Source: Bacillota bacterium (GTDB lineage: Bacteria; Bacillota; Clostridia; Acetivibrionales; DSM-1351). From it: 64,000 nt of DNA. Within the stretch, counting starts at the first letter, position 1. Each line of letters begins with the position of its first letter. The notes under the pieces are model-generated. The model saw only the letters and a program-made list of their open reading frames with translations, made no database searches and had not been told where the DNA came from. Position numbers and translations under genes: made by a program. Positions 8,707 to 17,857 of this stretch are shown here, in pieces. The DNA lies in NCBI GenBank assembly GCA_023397905.1, contig JAEWSZ010000106.1:59946-123945 (forward strand). Direction: 5' to 3'.

Positions 8707-9500
8707 TGAAGATATTTTCATCCTTTTTCAGGCAGGCAATGCGGAATACCTTTATATACAAATTTGAATTCTGGGTCAGGAGAATAGTGCTTGTTTTCAT
8801 TATGTACGGTGTTTACTGCCTCTGGAATATACTCTACACCCAAAATAACGATTCGGGCGTTGATTTGAGCGGGATGATATCTTACGGGATACTGGGCGTC
8901 GCCCTTCAGGCGAGCTTTATTACCGCACTGGGGCCCCAGCGCTATATTTCCTCCCAGGTGCGGATAGGCGCTCTGGATACGGACTTGATCAAACCCATAG
9001 ATTTTCATGTACATATGCTGGCGAGGAACTCCGGAGAGACACTGTCAAGATTAATAACCTCAACGATACCCTGTTTGATAATTGGATTTATATTTTTCAA
9101 TTTTCAGTTGCCGGGTGATTTTATACAGGGTTCGGCTTTCATATTAAGTATTGTTCTGGGCTATGCCATCCAGTTTTCACTCAATTTTATAATTGGTATA
9201 CTGGCAGTCATATCAATTGACATAAAAAATATCAGCTGGGCATATATCAGCTTAATAAGCTTTTTCTCAGGTGATTTTATACCGCTCTGGCTCTTCCCTG
9301 CTGGACTCAGGAATATAGCGGAGATTCTTCCCTTCAAGGGAATATTCTATATACCCATTTCAATTTATATAGGCAATTTCTCCGGTACAGGCATAGTGAG
9401 TGCCGTCCTTTTTCAAATAATCTGGGTGCTTATACTGGCGGTGCTTGGGAGACTTTTTTGGTCTTTTGCATATTCCAGAATAAAGATACAGGGAGGTTAG
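8706..9500 (+). CDS. ABC-2 family transporter permease, first subunit
   Basis: 264 residues with about six membrane segments. The N-terminal stretch MKIFSSFFRQAMRNTFIYK and the conserved DLIKPIDFHVHML turn after the second segment are characteristic of the ABC-2 DUF990 family. It would form a heterodimeric channel with the following gene and be driven by the preceding ATPase. The substrate of such systems is generally unknown. The linked glycosyltransferase makes a glycan or glycolipid possible here, but that is inference from position only. Confidence 0.82.
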   Translation: MKIFSSFFRQAMRNTFIYKFEFWVRRIVLVFIMYGVYCLWNILYTQNNDSGVDLSGMISYGILGVALQASFITALGPQRYISSQVRIGALDTDLIKPIDFHVHMLARNSGETLSRLITSTIPCLIIGFIFFNFQLPGDFIQGSAFILSIVLGYAIQFSLNFIIGILAVISIDIKNISWAYISLISFFSGDFIPLWLFPAGLRNIAEILPFKGIFYIPISIYIGNFSGTGIVSAVLFQIIWVLILAVLGRLFWSFAYSRIKIQGG

Positions 9501-9501
9501 C

Positions 9502-10302
9502 ATGGGCTCTTTAAAAATATATCTGAAACTGATGGGATTATCCATAAAGTGCAGAACTCAATACCGTGCTGATTTTATTACGGGGATACTCAGTATCATT
9601 ACTCTAAATGTAATTCAGCTCGGTTTTATGGGCATATTGGTATACCGTTTCAACAATATAAATACCTGGGGCATATGGCATATCCTGTTTCTATACAGTC
9701 TTTGGATGCTGGGACACAGCATATTTGCAATCTTTTTCTGGCATTTGCTTGACCTGGAGGCCTATGTGGTCCAGGGTACTTTTGACCAGTATTTCACAAA
9801 GCCCGTGAATATTTTTATGCAATTTATTTTGCAGGACGTACAGTATATGGGCTTTGGGGATATGCTCATAGGCGCGGCGGGAATTGTACTCGCCTACAGG
9901 AATTTGAATCTGGACTGGGATATATATAAAGCGGTATTTTTTATTGTCTCGGTGCTTTCGGGCTCCATTATAGAAATAGCCATAATGTGGATGTGCGGTT
10001 CCGTTTCATTCTGGGTAACACGTTCAAGTCCGCTGTTTGCGATCATTTCCCAATTGGACTCAATGGTGCAGAGATTTCCGCTGGACGTGTTTGGCACCGG
10101 ATTCCGTACATTTGTGACGGCGTTTATCCCCGTTGCCTTTATCAATTATTATCCTTCTCTTGTATTGCTCCACAGGCCGGGTCTGCCCGGCAAATGGAGT
10201 TTATTGTCATACGCCTCGCCGTTTGTAGGCTGTATTTTATTATTAATAGCAATAAAAATCTGGAATGCGGGATTAAAAGCTTATTCAAGCTCCGGCAGCT
10301 AA
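9502..10302 (+). CDS. ABC-2 family transporter permease, second subunit
   Basis: 266 residues with about six membrane segments, distantly similar to the preceding gene. The matching family turn is FDQYFTKPVNIFMQFI near residue 95, the counterpart of the TDLIKPI turn in the first subunit. It begins two bases after the stop of that gene, preceded by CAGGGAGG. ATPase plus two different permeases is the usual composition of this exporter class. The gap of 35 bases to the glycosyltransferase contains only its ribosome site, so the four genes probably form one operon. Confidence 0.82.
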   Translation: MGSLKIYLKLMGLSIKCRTQYRADFITGILSIITLNVIQLGFMGILVYRFNNINTWGIWHILFLYSLWMLGHSIFAIFFWHLLDLEAYVVQGTFDQYFTKPVNIFMQFILQDVQYMGFGDMLIGAAGIVLAYRNLNLDWDIYKAVFFIVSVLSGSIIEIAIMWMCGSVSFWVTRSSPLFAIISQLDSMVQRFPLDVFGTGFRTFVTAFIPVAFINYYPSLVLLHRPGLPGKWSLLSYASPFVGCILLLIAIKIWNAGLKAYSSSGS

Positions 10303-10337
10303 GGGTTGGCCGGGTAAAATATTTTAGGAGGTTTCAT

Positions 10338-11351
10338 ATGTGCGAAGTATCGGTAATCATGCCCACATTTAACAGGGACAAGTATCTGGAACTGACCTTG
10401 GCGGCTTTTTCCGCGCAGGTTTATAAGGATTTTGAAATAATAATCATAGACGACGGCAGTACGGATAAAACGCCGGAAATTGTCGAGAGATACAAAAAAT
10501 CATGTAATATCAGGTACGAATTTCATCATAACCACGGCCGGTCTTATTCAAGAAATGCCGCTCTGAAATTTGTAAAAGGCAGATATGTGATCTTTAATGA
10601 CGACGACCGGATACCGGCTCCTGATTTTATCGGCAAACATCTGGATACACTGAAGGAAGTTCCAGGGGTTGTGAGTGTCGGCTCAAAAAAATCGATACTG
10701 TCATATTACTCCGAGGATCTTACATTCCGCCAGTCGTATCTGCTCAAATTTCTGGAAAGAGGCCTGGTTAAACTGGAAGAGATCCTGGAGAAAAAGGACA
10801 ATGGGCCTCTGTTTGCGGTTGAGGAATTAAAAAGTGATTTTGACAGGGTCATCGAAAAATGGTTTTTATATGAGCCCAGGGATAATTTTAAGGATATTTC
10901 CGGTTGTTTTGGAGAAAGCCTGAAGGGGTTCAATTTTGGCTGGGCCCTTGCAACGACGGGCAATATGGCATTTGAATATTCCGGTTCCAACGCGCTGTTT
11001 GACGAGGGTTATGTAGGCTGGGGCCTGGAGGATACTGACTTTGCATATCAATTGTATAAAGGTGGCTATACATTCAGATTGACACCCGGCGCCGCCAATT
11101 TTCATCAAATGCATAAAAGGGAAAGCGGTGAATGGGACCAGCTGAAGAAAAATATCAGACGTTTTTGCCGCAAATACCCAAGCATGGAGACTTACTTGTT
11201 TGCACAGGTGTTTGAAGATGTTGACCGCAGAAATGATTTTACATTTACGCAAGCCAATGAAGTACTAAAGAGGCTTCAGGCAATAGATCAGAATGACCCT
11301 GTATATTTGAATTATATGCGTTTGTGCAAGTTGTGGATTCTGACGGCGTGA
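10338..11351 (+). CDS. Family 2 glycosyltransferase
   Basis: 337 residues. The GT-A donor-binding motifs are clear: SVIMPTFNRDKYLE at the start, IIDDGSTDKTPE, and NDDDR as the metal-binding DxD around residue 90. The C-terminal acceptor motif GWGLEDTDFAYQLYKGGY is the ED signature of the galactosyltransferase-type C-terminal domain found in chondroitin-synthase-like enzymes. The middle region (residues 120-200) carries a longer insertion than usual. ATG 10338 follows TTAGGAGG; upstream codons in this frame overlap the permease gene and are rejected. The sugar donor and acceptor are not predictable. Confidence 0.88.
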   Translation: MCEVSVIMPTFNRDKYLELTLAAFSAQVYKDFEIIIIDDGSTDKTPEIVERYKKSCNIRYEFHHNHGRSYSRNAALKFVKGRYVIFNDDDRIPAPDFIGKHLDTLKEVPGVVSVGSKKSILSYYSEDLTFRQSYLLKFLERGLVKLEEILEKKDNGPLFAVEELKSDFDRVIEKWFLYEPRDNFKDISGCFGESLKGFNFGWALATTGNMAFEYSGSNALFDEGYVGWGLEDTDFAYQLYKGGYTFRLTPGAANFHQMHKRESGEWDQLKKNIRRFCRKYPSMETYLFAQVFEDVDRRNDFTFTQANEVLKRLQAIDQNDPVYLNYMRLCKLWILTA

Positions 11352-11390
11352 CAGGCCGTCAGGCAGTGCGGCAGCAGCAAAAGCCGGGCA

Positions 11391-11430
11391 AAAAGGTATG
11401 GAGTGTATTAATACACTCCATACCTTTTTT
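11391..11430 (+). terminator. Strong intrinsic terminator of the exporter/glycosyltransferase operon
   Basis: GGTATGGAGTGTATT (11395-11409) is followed directly by its exact complement ending at 11424, then six T. The A-run on the other flank means it can also work on the minus strand. The long perfect stem makes this one of the clearest terminators in the window. Confidence 0.85.
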
Positions 11431-11447
11431 ATTTAAATAACGGAGTA

Positions 11448-11476
11448 TTGACAACGGAAATAACCGAGTATATAAT
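11448..11476 (+). promoter_or_regulatory. Consensus sigma-A promoter of the polyol operon
   Basis: A perfect TTGACA (11448-11453) and a perfect TATAAT (11471-11476) are spaced by 17 bases. Transcription would start near 11483, just ahead of the tandem repeats at 11496-11547. A promoter this strong usually needs repression, which may be the job of those repeats. Confidence 0.8.
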
Positions 11477-11495
11477 TGAAACATATTTTATAAAG

Positions 11496-11547
11496 TGTAT
11501 TTACAAAATGTATTTGCTAATTATATTTACGAATTGTGTTTGCGAAT
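11496..11547 (+). repeat. Four tandem 13-bp repeats in the operon leader
   Basis: Four adjacent 13-mers share the pattern TGTATTTRCGAAT: 11496-11508, 11509-11521, 11522-11534 and 11535-11547. They lie about 15-65 bases downstream of the predicted transcription start and upstream of the ribosome site at 11582. The regular spacing, a little over one helical turn, fits cooperative binding of a regulator or a repeated RNA element. Confidence 0.65.
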
Positions 11548-11598
11548 TACAGCATTAAATAAAATGAAATAATCATCTAAAAAGGAGAGGGATAAGTG

Positions 11599-12363
11599 AT
11601 GAAACACGATATTTTTTCGCTGAAGGGGAAAGTGGCAGTCATAACAGGGGGTAACCAGGGCATTGGCAAGGTCGTTGCAGGATATATCGCGGATGCGGGA
11701 GCGGATATTGTCATTTTCGATATAAATGATGCCGCGGCTGTGGCGGAGCAGATCTCAAAGGAGTACGGCGTGAGGGCTTCGGCAATCACCTGTGACGTTA
11801 CAAAGCCGGAAGAAGTGGAAAAGGCGATCAATGAGGCGGCGGCAAGAATGGGGACCCTGGACCTGCTGTTTAATAACGCGGGTATCTGCTTACATAAAAA
11901 TGCACTGGACTGCACGCCCCAGGATTGGTTAAAAGTAATTGACATAAATCTCAACGGAATTTTCTTTGTAGCCCAGGCCTTCGGAAGATACCTGGTAAAC
12001 AGTGGGAAAACGGGCAATATCGTAAATACCGCCTCCATGTCGGCGACCATAGTAAACATTCCACAGGGGCAGGCGTCCTATAATTCGTCAAAAGCCGGAG
12101 TGGCACATCTCACAAAATCCCTGGCGGTGGAGTGGGCAGGAAAGGGAATCCGTGTTAACTCCATAAGCCCGGGATATATTATGACTGAAATGACGGGCAC
12201 AGTCCGCAAGGACTGGCAGGATTTCTGGATAAGCAGTATACCGTTCAAACGCATGGGAAACCCGGAAGAACTGGCTGGAGCGGTTATTTATCTGCTGTCC
12301 GATGCCTCTACATACACATCGGGCTGCGATATGATAATAGACGGATGCTTTACGGTCGTTTAA
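11599..12363 (+). CDS. SDR family oxidoreductase (polyol/sugar dehydrogenase)
   Basis: 254 residues, classical short-chain dehydrogenase length. The NAD(P)-binding motif is TGGNQGIGK near residue 15, followed by LFNNAG. The active site comprises Ser (NTASMSA) and Tyr-x3-Lys (YNSSK). The closing CDMIIDGCFTVV is the usual SDR C-terminus. An acidic residue at the end of strand 2 (IFDIND) suggests a preference for NAD. It is the first gene of an operon with an FGGY kinase and a ribose-type importer, so the likely role is oxidation of an imported polyol to a ketose. GTG 11596 directly precedes the chosen ATG and is an alternative start. Confidence 0.88.
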   Translation: MKHDIFSLKGKVAVITGGNQGIGKVVAGYIADAGADIVIFDINDAAAVAEQISKEYGVRASAITCDVTKPEEVEKAINEAAARMGTLDLLFNNAGICLHKNALDCTPQDWLKVIDINLNGIFFVAQAFGRYLVNSGKTGNIVNTASMSATIVNIPQGQASYNSSKAGVAHLTKSLAVEWAGKGIRVNSISPGYIMTEMTGTVRKDWQDFWISSIPFKRMGNPEELAGAVIYLLSDASTYTSGCDMIIDGCFTVV

Positions 12364-12385
12364 AAGGGGAAACGGGGGATATGCA

Positions 12386-13921
12386 ATGGAATATTTATTG
12401 GGTACTGACATCGGAACTTCAGGGACCAAGACCATATTGACGGATACAAAGGGTAATCTGATTGCCCAGGACCTGCAGGAGTATGATGTATTAACGCCAA
12501 AACCTCTGTGGGCGGAGCAGTGGCCGGAGGTGTGGCTGGAGGCGGCAAAGGCTTCCATCAGAAATACTGTGAAGAAGTCAAAGGTTGCGCCCGGTGACAT
12601 AAAAGGTGTTGCAATCAGCGGCCTCTATGGAGGGTCCGGTATTCCGCTGGATGAAAATATGAAGCCTGTGCGCCCCTGCATGATATGGATGGACGGACGC
12701 GCAAAGGAAGAGACGGAATGGGCGCTGGAGCACATCGGAGAAGAGAAGCTGCTGGAAATAACCCACAATGGGGCAAATCCCTATTACGGGTATACAAAAA
12801 TATTATGGATGAAAAATAACGAGCCTGAAAATTGGGCTAAAACAAAGCTCTTTTTACCCCCTAACAGCTATGTGATGTACAAATTGACAGGCAAGGTGGC
12901 CATAGATTATTCCTCCGCCGGCAACATCGGAGGGATCTTTGACATGAATACCAGGACATGGTCGCTGGAAATGATGGAGGCCATGGGCATCCCCATGTCC
13001 ATGATGCCACAGAATATAATAGAATCCACAGACATCGTGGGCGGGCTTACAAAAGAAGCGGCGGAGGATTTAGGGCTTCCGGAGGGAATGCCGGTAATAG
13101 CTTCGGGGATCGACTGCGGCGCGGCAAATATCGGACTGGGCGTTTTTGAACCCGGAGTATATGCTGCGGCAATAGGAACTTCCATGTGTGCGGCGCTGAT
13201 ATCCGATAAACCGGTAAAGGGCAAAGGCCTGATAATCTGGCCCTATTTGTATCAACCGAAGAAACTGTCCTATTACTTTGCAGGAGGGGCGACCGCGGGA
13301 GCCATCATAAAATGGTTCAGAAACACCATGTGCGAGCTTGAAGTGGAAGCGGAAAAAAACGGCGGCCCCAATGCATATCGCACTCTGGATACAGCGGCAG
13401 AAAAGATACAGCCGGGCAGCAACGGGCTCATAGTGCTTCCGTACTTCATGGGTGAGAGAAGCCCCATCTGGGATCCTCATGCAAAAGGGACCATAGTGGG
13501 ATTATCACTGGCCCATACCAAGGCGCATATTTACAGGGCATTCTTAGAAGCAGTGGCCTTTTCCCTCAGAAACGCCATGGAGGCGACTGGGGAAAACCTG
13601 GGAGAATCTATTCTGCTGGCCGGCGGCGTCACCAAATCAAAGCTCTGGAGGCAGATATTTGCTGATGTGACCGGGTATCCGGTGGTTTGCCCCATACACG
13701 ATGTGGAAGCCAACATGGGGGATGTTATGCTGGCAGGGATAGGAACCGGTATTCTGACCTTTGAAGATGTGAAAAAGTGGCAGGTACTGGACAAAAAGAT
13801 CCTGCCGGATGATAAGAATCATCAAATTTATAACAGGTACTACAAAACATATCAATCCATATACCAGAGTCTTAAAGCTGATATGAAGGATATGTCTTTA
13901 CTGATACAGGATATGTTCTGA
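12386..13921 (+). CDS. FGGY family carbohydrate kinase (xylulokinase-like)
   Basis: 511 residues, the normal length of XylB-type kinases. The N-terminal phosphate-binding motif is LLGTDIGTSGTKT. The substrate-domain signature is GERSPIWDPHAKG, and the C-terminal FGGY signature region reads LAGGVTKSKLWRQIFADVTG. It phosphorylates a pentulose or related ketose with ATP in the cytosol. Its position 22 bases behind the dehydrogenase and ahead of the importer supports a path of uptake, oxidation to a ketose, then phosphorylation. Xylulose, ribulose and erythrulose are all possible; sequence motifs alone do not separate them. Confidence 0.88.
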   Translation: MEYLLGTDIGTSGTKTILTDTKGNLIAQDLQEYDVLTPKPLWAEQWPEVWLEAAKASIRNTVKKSKVAPGDIKGVAISGLYGGSGIPLDENMKPVRPCMIWMDGRAKEETEWALEHIGEEKLLEITHNGANPYYGYTKILWMKNNEPENWAKTKLFLPPNSYVMYKLTGKVAIDYSSAGNIGGIFDMNTRTWSLEMMEAMGIPMSMMPQNIIESTDIVGGLTKEAAEDLGLPEGMPVIASGIDCGAANIGLGVFEPGVYAAAIGTSMCAALISDKPVKGKGLIIWPYLYQPKKLSYYFAGGATAGAIIKWFRNTMCELEVEAEKNGGPNAYRTLDTAAEKIQPGSNGLIVLPYFMGERSPIWDPHAKGTIVGLSLAHTKAHIYRAFLEAVAFSLRNAMEATGENLGESILLAGGVTKSKLWRQIFADVTGYPVVCPIHDVEANMGDVMLAGIGTGILTFEDVKKWQVLDKKILPDDKNHQIYNRYYKTYQSIYQSLKADMKDMSLLIQDMF

Positions 13922-14043
13922 GTCATTACCGGAATGAGGAGGTGGTGCGCCGTACATAAAACCATATTATAAATATATTTAATTTTCGCAGTGCAGGCAC
14001 ATAAGAAAGAAAAAAATAAGAGATTCAGGAGGGATATAATTTT

Positions 14044-15162
14044 ATGAAGAAAAAATTATTAGCAATTTTACTGGCAGCGGTAATGGGCTTGTCCATAGCG
14101 GCATGCGGTGATACCGGAAGCCAGGCGGACACGTCAAAATCGGCGGGGTCAGATGCCCAGGGAACTGCCGGCTCAGGAAGCAAGGAAATCTGGTACTCAA
14201 CTAAAAATTCAACGGAAACCGTCCATGTGGCAATGGCAAAAGGCGTTACAGATGCGGCGGAGCTGCTGGGTTATTCGGGCAAAGTAACCGTGGCCGAAGC
14301 AGATGCCGCAAAGCAGAATGACCAGATGAACAATCTGATCGACAACGTAAAGCCTGCGGCAATCGTTTTGAACCCATATGACAGCGACAGCGTATCGGAT
14401 GTCATTGCAAAGTGCAACAAGGCGGGCATACCCCTGGCTGTTATAGACAACAAGGCAAATGACGCGGATGTTGCGGTTTCGGTACTGTTTGACAGCATCT
14501 CCTCAGGCAAGGCCGCAGGAGAAGAAGCGGTCCGTCTGCTTACTGAAAAATACGGCAAACCCAAAGGCGTGGTAGTGGATCTATACGGCGAAGTGGTGTC
14601 ACAGGTATTTAAAGAGAGAGCAAAGGGCTTTGAGGATGAGATCAAAAAGTACCCGGATATCGAATTGATATCAGTGCTTGGCGCACCGCAGGCGGATGTA
14701 GCCACCAGCGCGCTGAATAATATCATAGCGGATGCAAAATCCCAGGGGAAAAACATAGACCTGATCAATACGCCCACGGACACCGCCACACTAGGTGTGG
14801 TCGAAGCGCTGAAAACCAATGATATGTGGTATCCGGCCGGAGATGAGAAGCACATATTCATTGTTTCCCATGACGGACTTGGAGAAGTCCTGGACTACAT
14901 AAAGCAAGGCTACGTGGACTCCGAAATAACAATTGACGTATTCGGCGTCGGCGGTATAGCTGCGGAAGTGCTGAACGAATATGCCGTCAAGGGCCAGGCG
15001 GTCCCCACATCGGGAACTTTTAAACCCAAAGGCAAATATCTCAACACGGAAGTGGAATTCTCCCAGGGCAATAACGGTCCAACCATTATGCTGTCTCCTA
15101 TAAAGGTTACAAAAGATGGCGCAGACAACCAGCTCATCTGGGGTAATGCAATGGGCAAATAA
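14044..15162 (+). CDS. Ribose-type sugar-binding lipoprotein
   Basis: 372 residues. The lipoprotein signal ends at AAC (cysteine about residue 21), followed by a Ser/Thr/Asp-rich linker and then a type I periplasmic-binding fold. Family marks include QNDQMNNLIDNVKPAAIVLNP and GIPLAVIDNKA. It would deliver a monosaccharide or polyol to the RbsA/RbsC-like pair downstream. RBS AGGAGGGAT precedes the start. The 120-base gap after the kinase may hold an internal promoter. A stem-loop at 15178-15206 follows, which may raise binding-protein mRNA over the transporter genes. Confidence 0.88.
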   Translation: MKKKLLAILLAAVMGLSIAACGDTGSQADTSKSAGSDAQGTAGSGSKEIWYSTKNSTETVHVAMAKGVTDAAELLGYSGKVTVAEADAAKQNDQMNNLIDNVKPAAIVLNPYDSDSVSDVIAKCNKAGIPLAVIDNKANDADVAVSVLFDSISSGKAAGEEAVRLLTEKYGKPKGVVVDLYGEVVSQVFKERAKGFEDEIKKYPDIELISVLGAPQADVATSALNNIIADAKSQGKNIDLINTPTDTATLGVVEALKTNDMWYPAGDEKHIFIVSHDGLGEVLDYIKQGYVDSEITIDVFGVGGIAAEVLNEYAVKGQAVPTSGTFKPKGKYLNTEVEFSQGNNGPTIMLSPIKVTKDGADNQLIWGNAMGK

Positions 15163-15177
15163 TTCGCTGGATAATGG

Positions 15178-15206
15178 GGCTGCCGCATTGATATTTTGCG
15201 GCAGCC
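15178..15206 (+). other. Intra-operon stem-loop after the binding-protein gene
   Basis: GGCTGCCGCA (15178-15187) pairs perfectly with TGCGGCAGCC (15197-15206). No T-run follows, so it is more likely an mRNA stability or attenuation element than a full terminator. Equivalent hairpins occur after the binding-protein genes at 23505-23540 and 52145-52177. Confidence 0.65.
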
Positions 15207-15231
15207 GTATATAAAAATTGAGAAAGGCTGA

Positions 15232-16749
15232 ATGAACTTGGATAATAATATTCTTCTCGATATAAGAAATGTTTCAAAATCCTTTGGAACAACGCAGGCA
15301 CTCAAGGATATTTCCATTCAAATCAAACCGGGGACCATACATTCCTTTCTGGGCAGAAACGGCGCGGGAAAATCCACTATCGTAAACATCATTGCGGGGA
15401 TTTATCCGCAGACCGCCGGGGAAGTTTTTTTTAATGGGAAAAACATTAAAAATCTGAATATTTTTAACAGGCAGGAGCTTGGTATCAGGCTGGTACCCCA
15501 GCATGAGAACTCATTTCCGGATCTTACGGTGGCGGAAAACATATTCGTCGGATTGCTGCCAAAGACAAAATACGGACTGATAGACTGGAAAACCATAAAC
15601 GAAACAGCCGGAAAAGAGCTGGAAGAATACGGATTGGACATAGAGCCTACCGAGATGGTAAGAAATTTAAGCTCCATAGACGCCAGAAAATTAAATATCA
15701 TCCGCGCAATGCACGGCGGCGCCAGGCTGATCATTCTGGACGAGCCTACTACGGCGCTTACCAATAAGGAGCGGAATGAATTATTCTCATTTATCAGAAA
15801 ACTGAAGGAAGAGGGAATAGCGTTTATTTTCATCTCACATTATCTGGGCGAGGTAAAGGAGCTGTCCGATGAGATAACTGTATTGAGAGACGGCTGCATG
15901 TATCCGGTGGAGAATCCGAAGGAAGCGTCGGAAGATTATTTATCCAGCCTGGTGGCGGGCGAAGAAGTACAGCTGACAAAACGGCAGTATAAGACCGAAT
16001 ACGCGGACAGTGACAAGCTGTTTGAGTGCAGGAATATAAGCGGCAAATGCCTCATGGATGTGTCCATGGATATCTATAAGGGTGAGATACTCGGGATTGT
16101 GGGATTCCCGGGATCAGGCGCACGCGAGATGTGCAGGGCACTGTTTGGAGTAAATAAGCTGGATAAGGGCGAAATTTTGTGCAAGGGTGAAAAATTGCAT
16201 ATAAAAAGTCCCAAAGACGCCATCCGCAACGGTGTGGCGTATATTTCCTTCGACAGGCACAGGGAAGGCCTTATTCCCCAGTTTACGGTGAACCACAATG
16301 TGGGAATGAGCATACTGCACAGCAAATTAAAACGTCCCATGGGTTTCATCAATCTGAAAAAGGAACGTGAAATATCTGAAAGATATAAAGGTATGCTGAA
16401 AATCAAATGCAATGGTATCGACGACATGATTGGCAGCCTTTCAGGAGGCAATCAGCAAAAGGTAGTGGTCAGTCGTTCATTGAGCTCCGACCCTCAGCTG
16501 CTTATATTGGATGAACCCACCATAGGTATTGATATAAAAAGCAGGGAAGAGATCATATCAGCCATTAATGATATGACCCAATCGGGCATGAGCGTCATAT
16601 ATTTTACAAATGACTATGAGGAACTGCTGAGGGTGGCTGACAGACTGGTATTTTTCAAGGACTCAAGGATCGTGGCGCAGGTGGATAACAAGGACTTAAA
16701 TATCGTTGGCGTAACAGAAATTCGAGATCAGGTAAAGGGAGTACAATAA
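15232..16749 (+). CDS. Sugar ABC transporter ATP-binding protein (RbsA/MglA type)
   Basis: 505 residues with two nucleotide-binding domains in tandem. Domain 1 has Walker A GRNGAGKST and Walker B LIILDEPTTAL. Domain 2 has a degenerate Walker A (GFPGSGAREM), as is normal for the family, then LSGGNQQKVVVSR and LLILDEPTIGID. The signature of domain 1 is degenerate (LSSIDARKLNIIRA), where family members normally show LSVAxxQ; this is a mild oddity. It energises import through the following permease. The start ATG 15232 lies behind GAAAGG. Confidence 0.9.
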   Translation: MNLDNNILLDIRNVSKSFGTTQALKDISIQIKPGTIHSFLGRNGAGKSTIVNIIAGIYPQTAGEVFFNGKNIKNLNIFNRQELGIRLVPQHENSFPDLTVAENIFVGLLPKTKYGLIDWKTINETAGKELEEYGLDIEPTEMVRNLSSIDARKLNIIRAMHGGARLIILDEPTTALTNKERNELFSFIRKLKEEGIAFIFISHYLGEVKELSDEITVLRDGCMYPVENPKEASEDYLSSLVAGEEVQLTKRQYKTEYADSDKLFECRNISGKCLMDVSMDIYKGEILGIVGFPGSGAREMCRALFGVNKLDKGEILCKGEKLHIKSPKDAIRNGVAYISFDRHREGLIPQFTVNHNVGMSILHSKLKRPMGFINLKKEREISERYKGMLKIKCNGIDDMIGSLSGGNQQKVVVSRSLSSDPQLLILDEPTIGIDIKSREEIISAINDMTQSGMSVIYFTNDYEELLRVADRLVFFKDSRIVAQVDNKDLNIVGVTEIRDQVKGVQ

Positions 16750-16750
16750 C

Positions 16751-17719
16751 GTGAAAACAAATAATACAAAAACTAAAAGAAGCATATTGAATATTTGTAT
16801 GAACAATGTCGTCTGGATATTGCTTGTGGTATCAATATTGATTATGGGCATGTTTAAATCGTCGTTCTATTCATTCGGCATATTGTCCAATATATTGGTC
16901 CAGGGGACGGTTCTGGGCATATTGGCCATTGCCGTATCAATGATAATCCTTTTGGGCGATATCAACCTGTCTACGGTGGGAACCGCGGGATTTTCGGCTT
17001 TGATAGGCGTAATGCTCATGGAAAAAGGCTTGCCTATTCCGCTGGCTATTCTGGTCATTCTTGCGGTGGGCGGCGTGATCGGCCTGGTAAACGGAGTTAT
17101 CGTGACAAAGCTGAAAGCAAACGCCCTGATCGAAACGCTGGCAATGAATATGGTATTGCAGGGTGCGCTGCTTGCAATTACAAACGGAAATACCATCTCA
17201 AAGCTGCCCAATGCGTTTAAATATGTGAGCCAGGGGAAAATCGGGATTTTTCCGGTGCTGCCCATCGTATTGTTCATAGTATTTATCATTTTCTATTTTG
17301 TGTGGAACAAGACATCTTTCGGGCGCAGCCTGTTTGCGGTTGGGGGCAATGAACACAGCGCCTATATTGCAGGTATCAACATAAATGCCATCAAAATAGG
17401 CGCCTTTGTGGTTTCTGGAGTATTATCGGGCCTTGCGGGATACCTGTTGTCCGCATACATGGGAGCCGTGACATCTTCCTTTGGAAGGACCTTTGAAATG
17501 CAGTGCATTGCGGCGGCAGTTGTGGGAGGCGTCAGCCTGACAGGAGGAAAGGGCTCGATTCTGGGAGTGCTGGGAGGCACATTGCTGCTCACTGTTATCC
17601 AGGTAGGCCTTGCGGTGCTTGGAATCCCATCAACGATGATCACACTGGCCGGCGGCCTCATGATATTTGTAGCCGTTATTATAGATGCCCTGCGCAATAT
17701 GTATCAGGCGGGGAAATAG
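16751..17719 (+). CDS. Sugar ABC transporter permease (RbsC type)
   Basis: 322 residues, almost entirely hydrophobic, with eight to ten membrane segments and the family motifs GDINLSTVGTAGF (substrate path) and AAVVGGVSLTGGKGS. It begins one base after the ATPase stop with GTG; the upstream ribosome site GTAAAGGGAG lies inside the end of the ATPase gene. With the binding protein and double ATPase it completes a CUT2-type importer. It is the last structural gene before the ROK regulator, separated by an AT-rich gap of 138 bases. Confidence 0.9.
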   Translation: MKTNNTKTKRSILNICMNNVVWILLVVSILIMGMFKSSFYSFGILSNILVQGTVLGILAIAVSMIILLGDINLSTVGTAGFSALIGVMLMEKGLPIPLAILVILAVGGVIGLVNGVIVTKLKANALIETLAMNMVLQGALLAITNGNTISKLPNAFKYVSQGKIGIFPVLPIVLFIVFIIFYFVWNKTSFGRSLFAVGGNEHSAYIAGININAIKIGAFVVSGVLSGLAGYLLSAYMGAVTSSFGRTFEMQCIAAAVVGGVSLTGGKGSILGVLGGTLLLTVIQVGLAVLGIPSTMITLAGGLMIFVAVIIDALRNMYQAGK

Positions 17720-17857
17720 CATTTTGATTGACTGTTTCCGGGTTACATGCTATTTTATTCTTATAAATTGAAATTTTTATTGAGATTTTAAAGTTCATGG
17801 AATTTCAATCAGGTAAAAGGATTTATTTTTTAAATACGTTGGAATATTGGTGAATGA

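Noticed and set aside
9987..10337. N-terminal extension of the glycosyltransferase frame into the second permease gene
   Set aside because: GT2 proteins begin at the SVIMPTFNR strand, and TTAGGAGG immediately precedes the ATG at 10338; the extension overlaps a coding permease.
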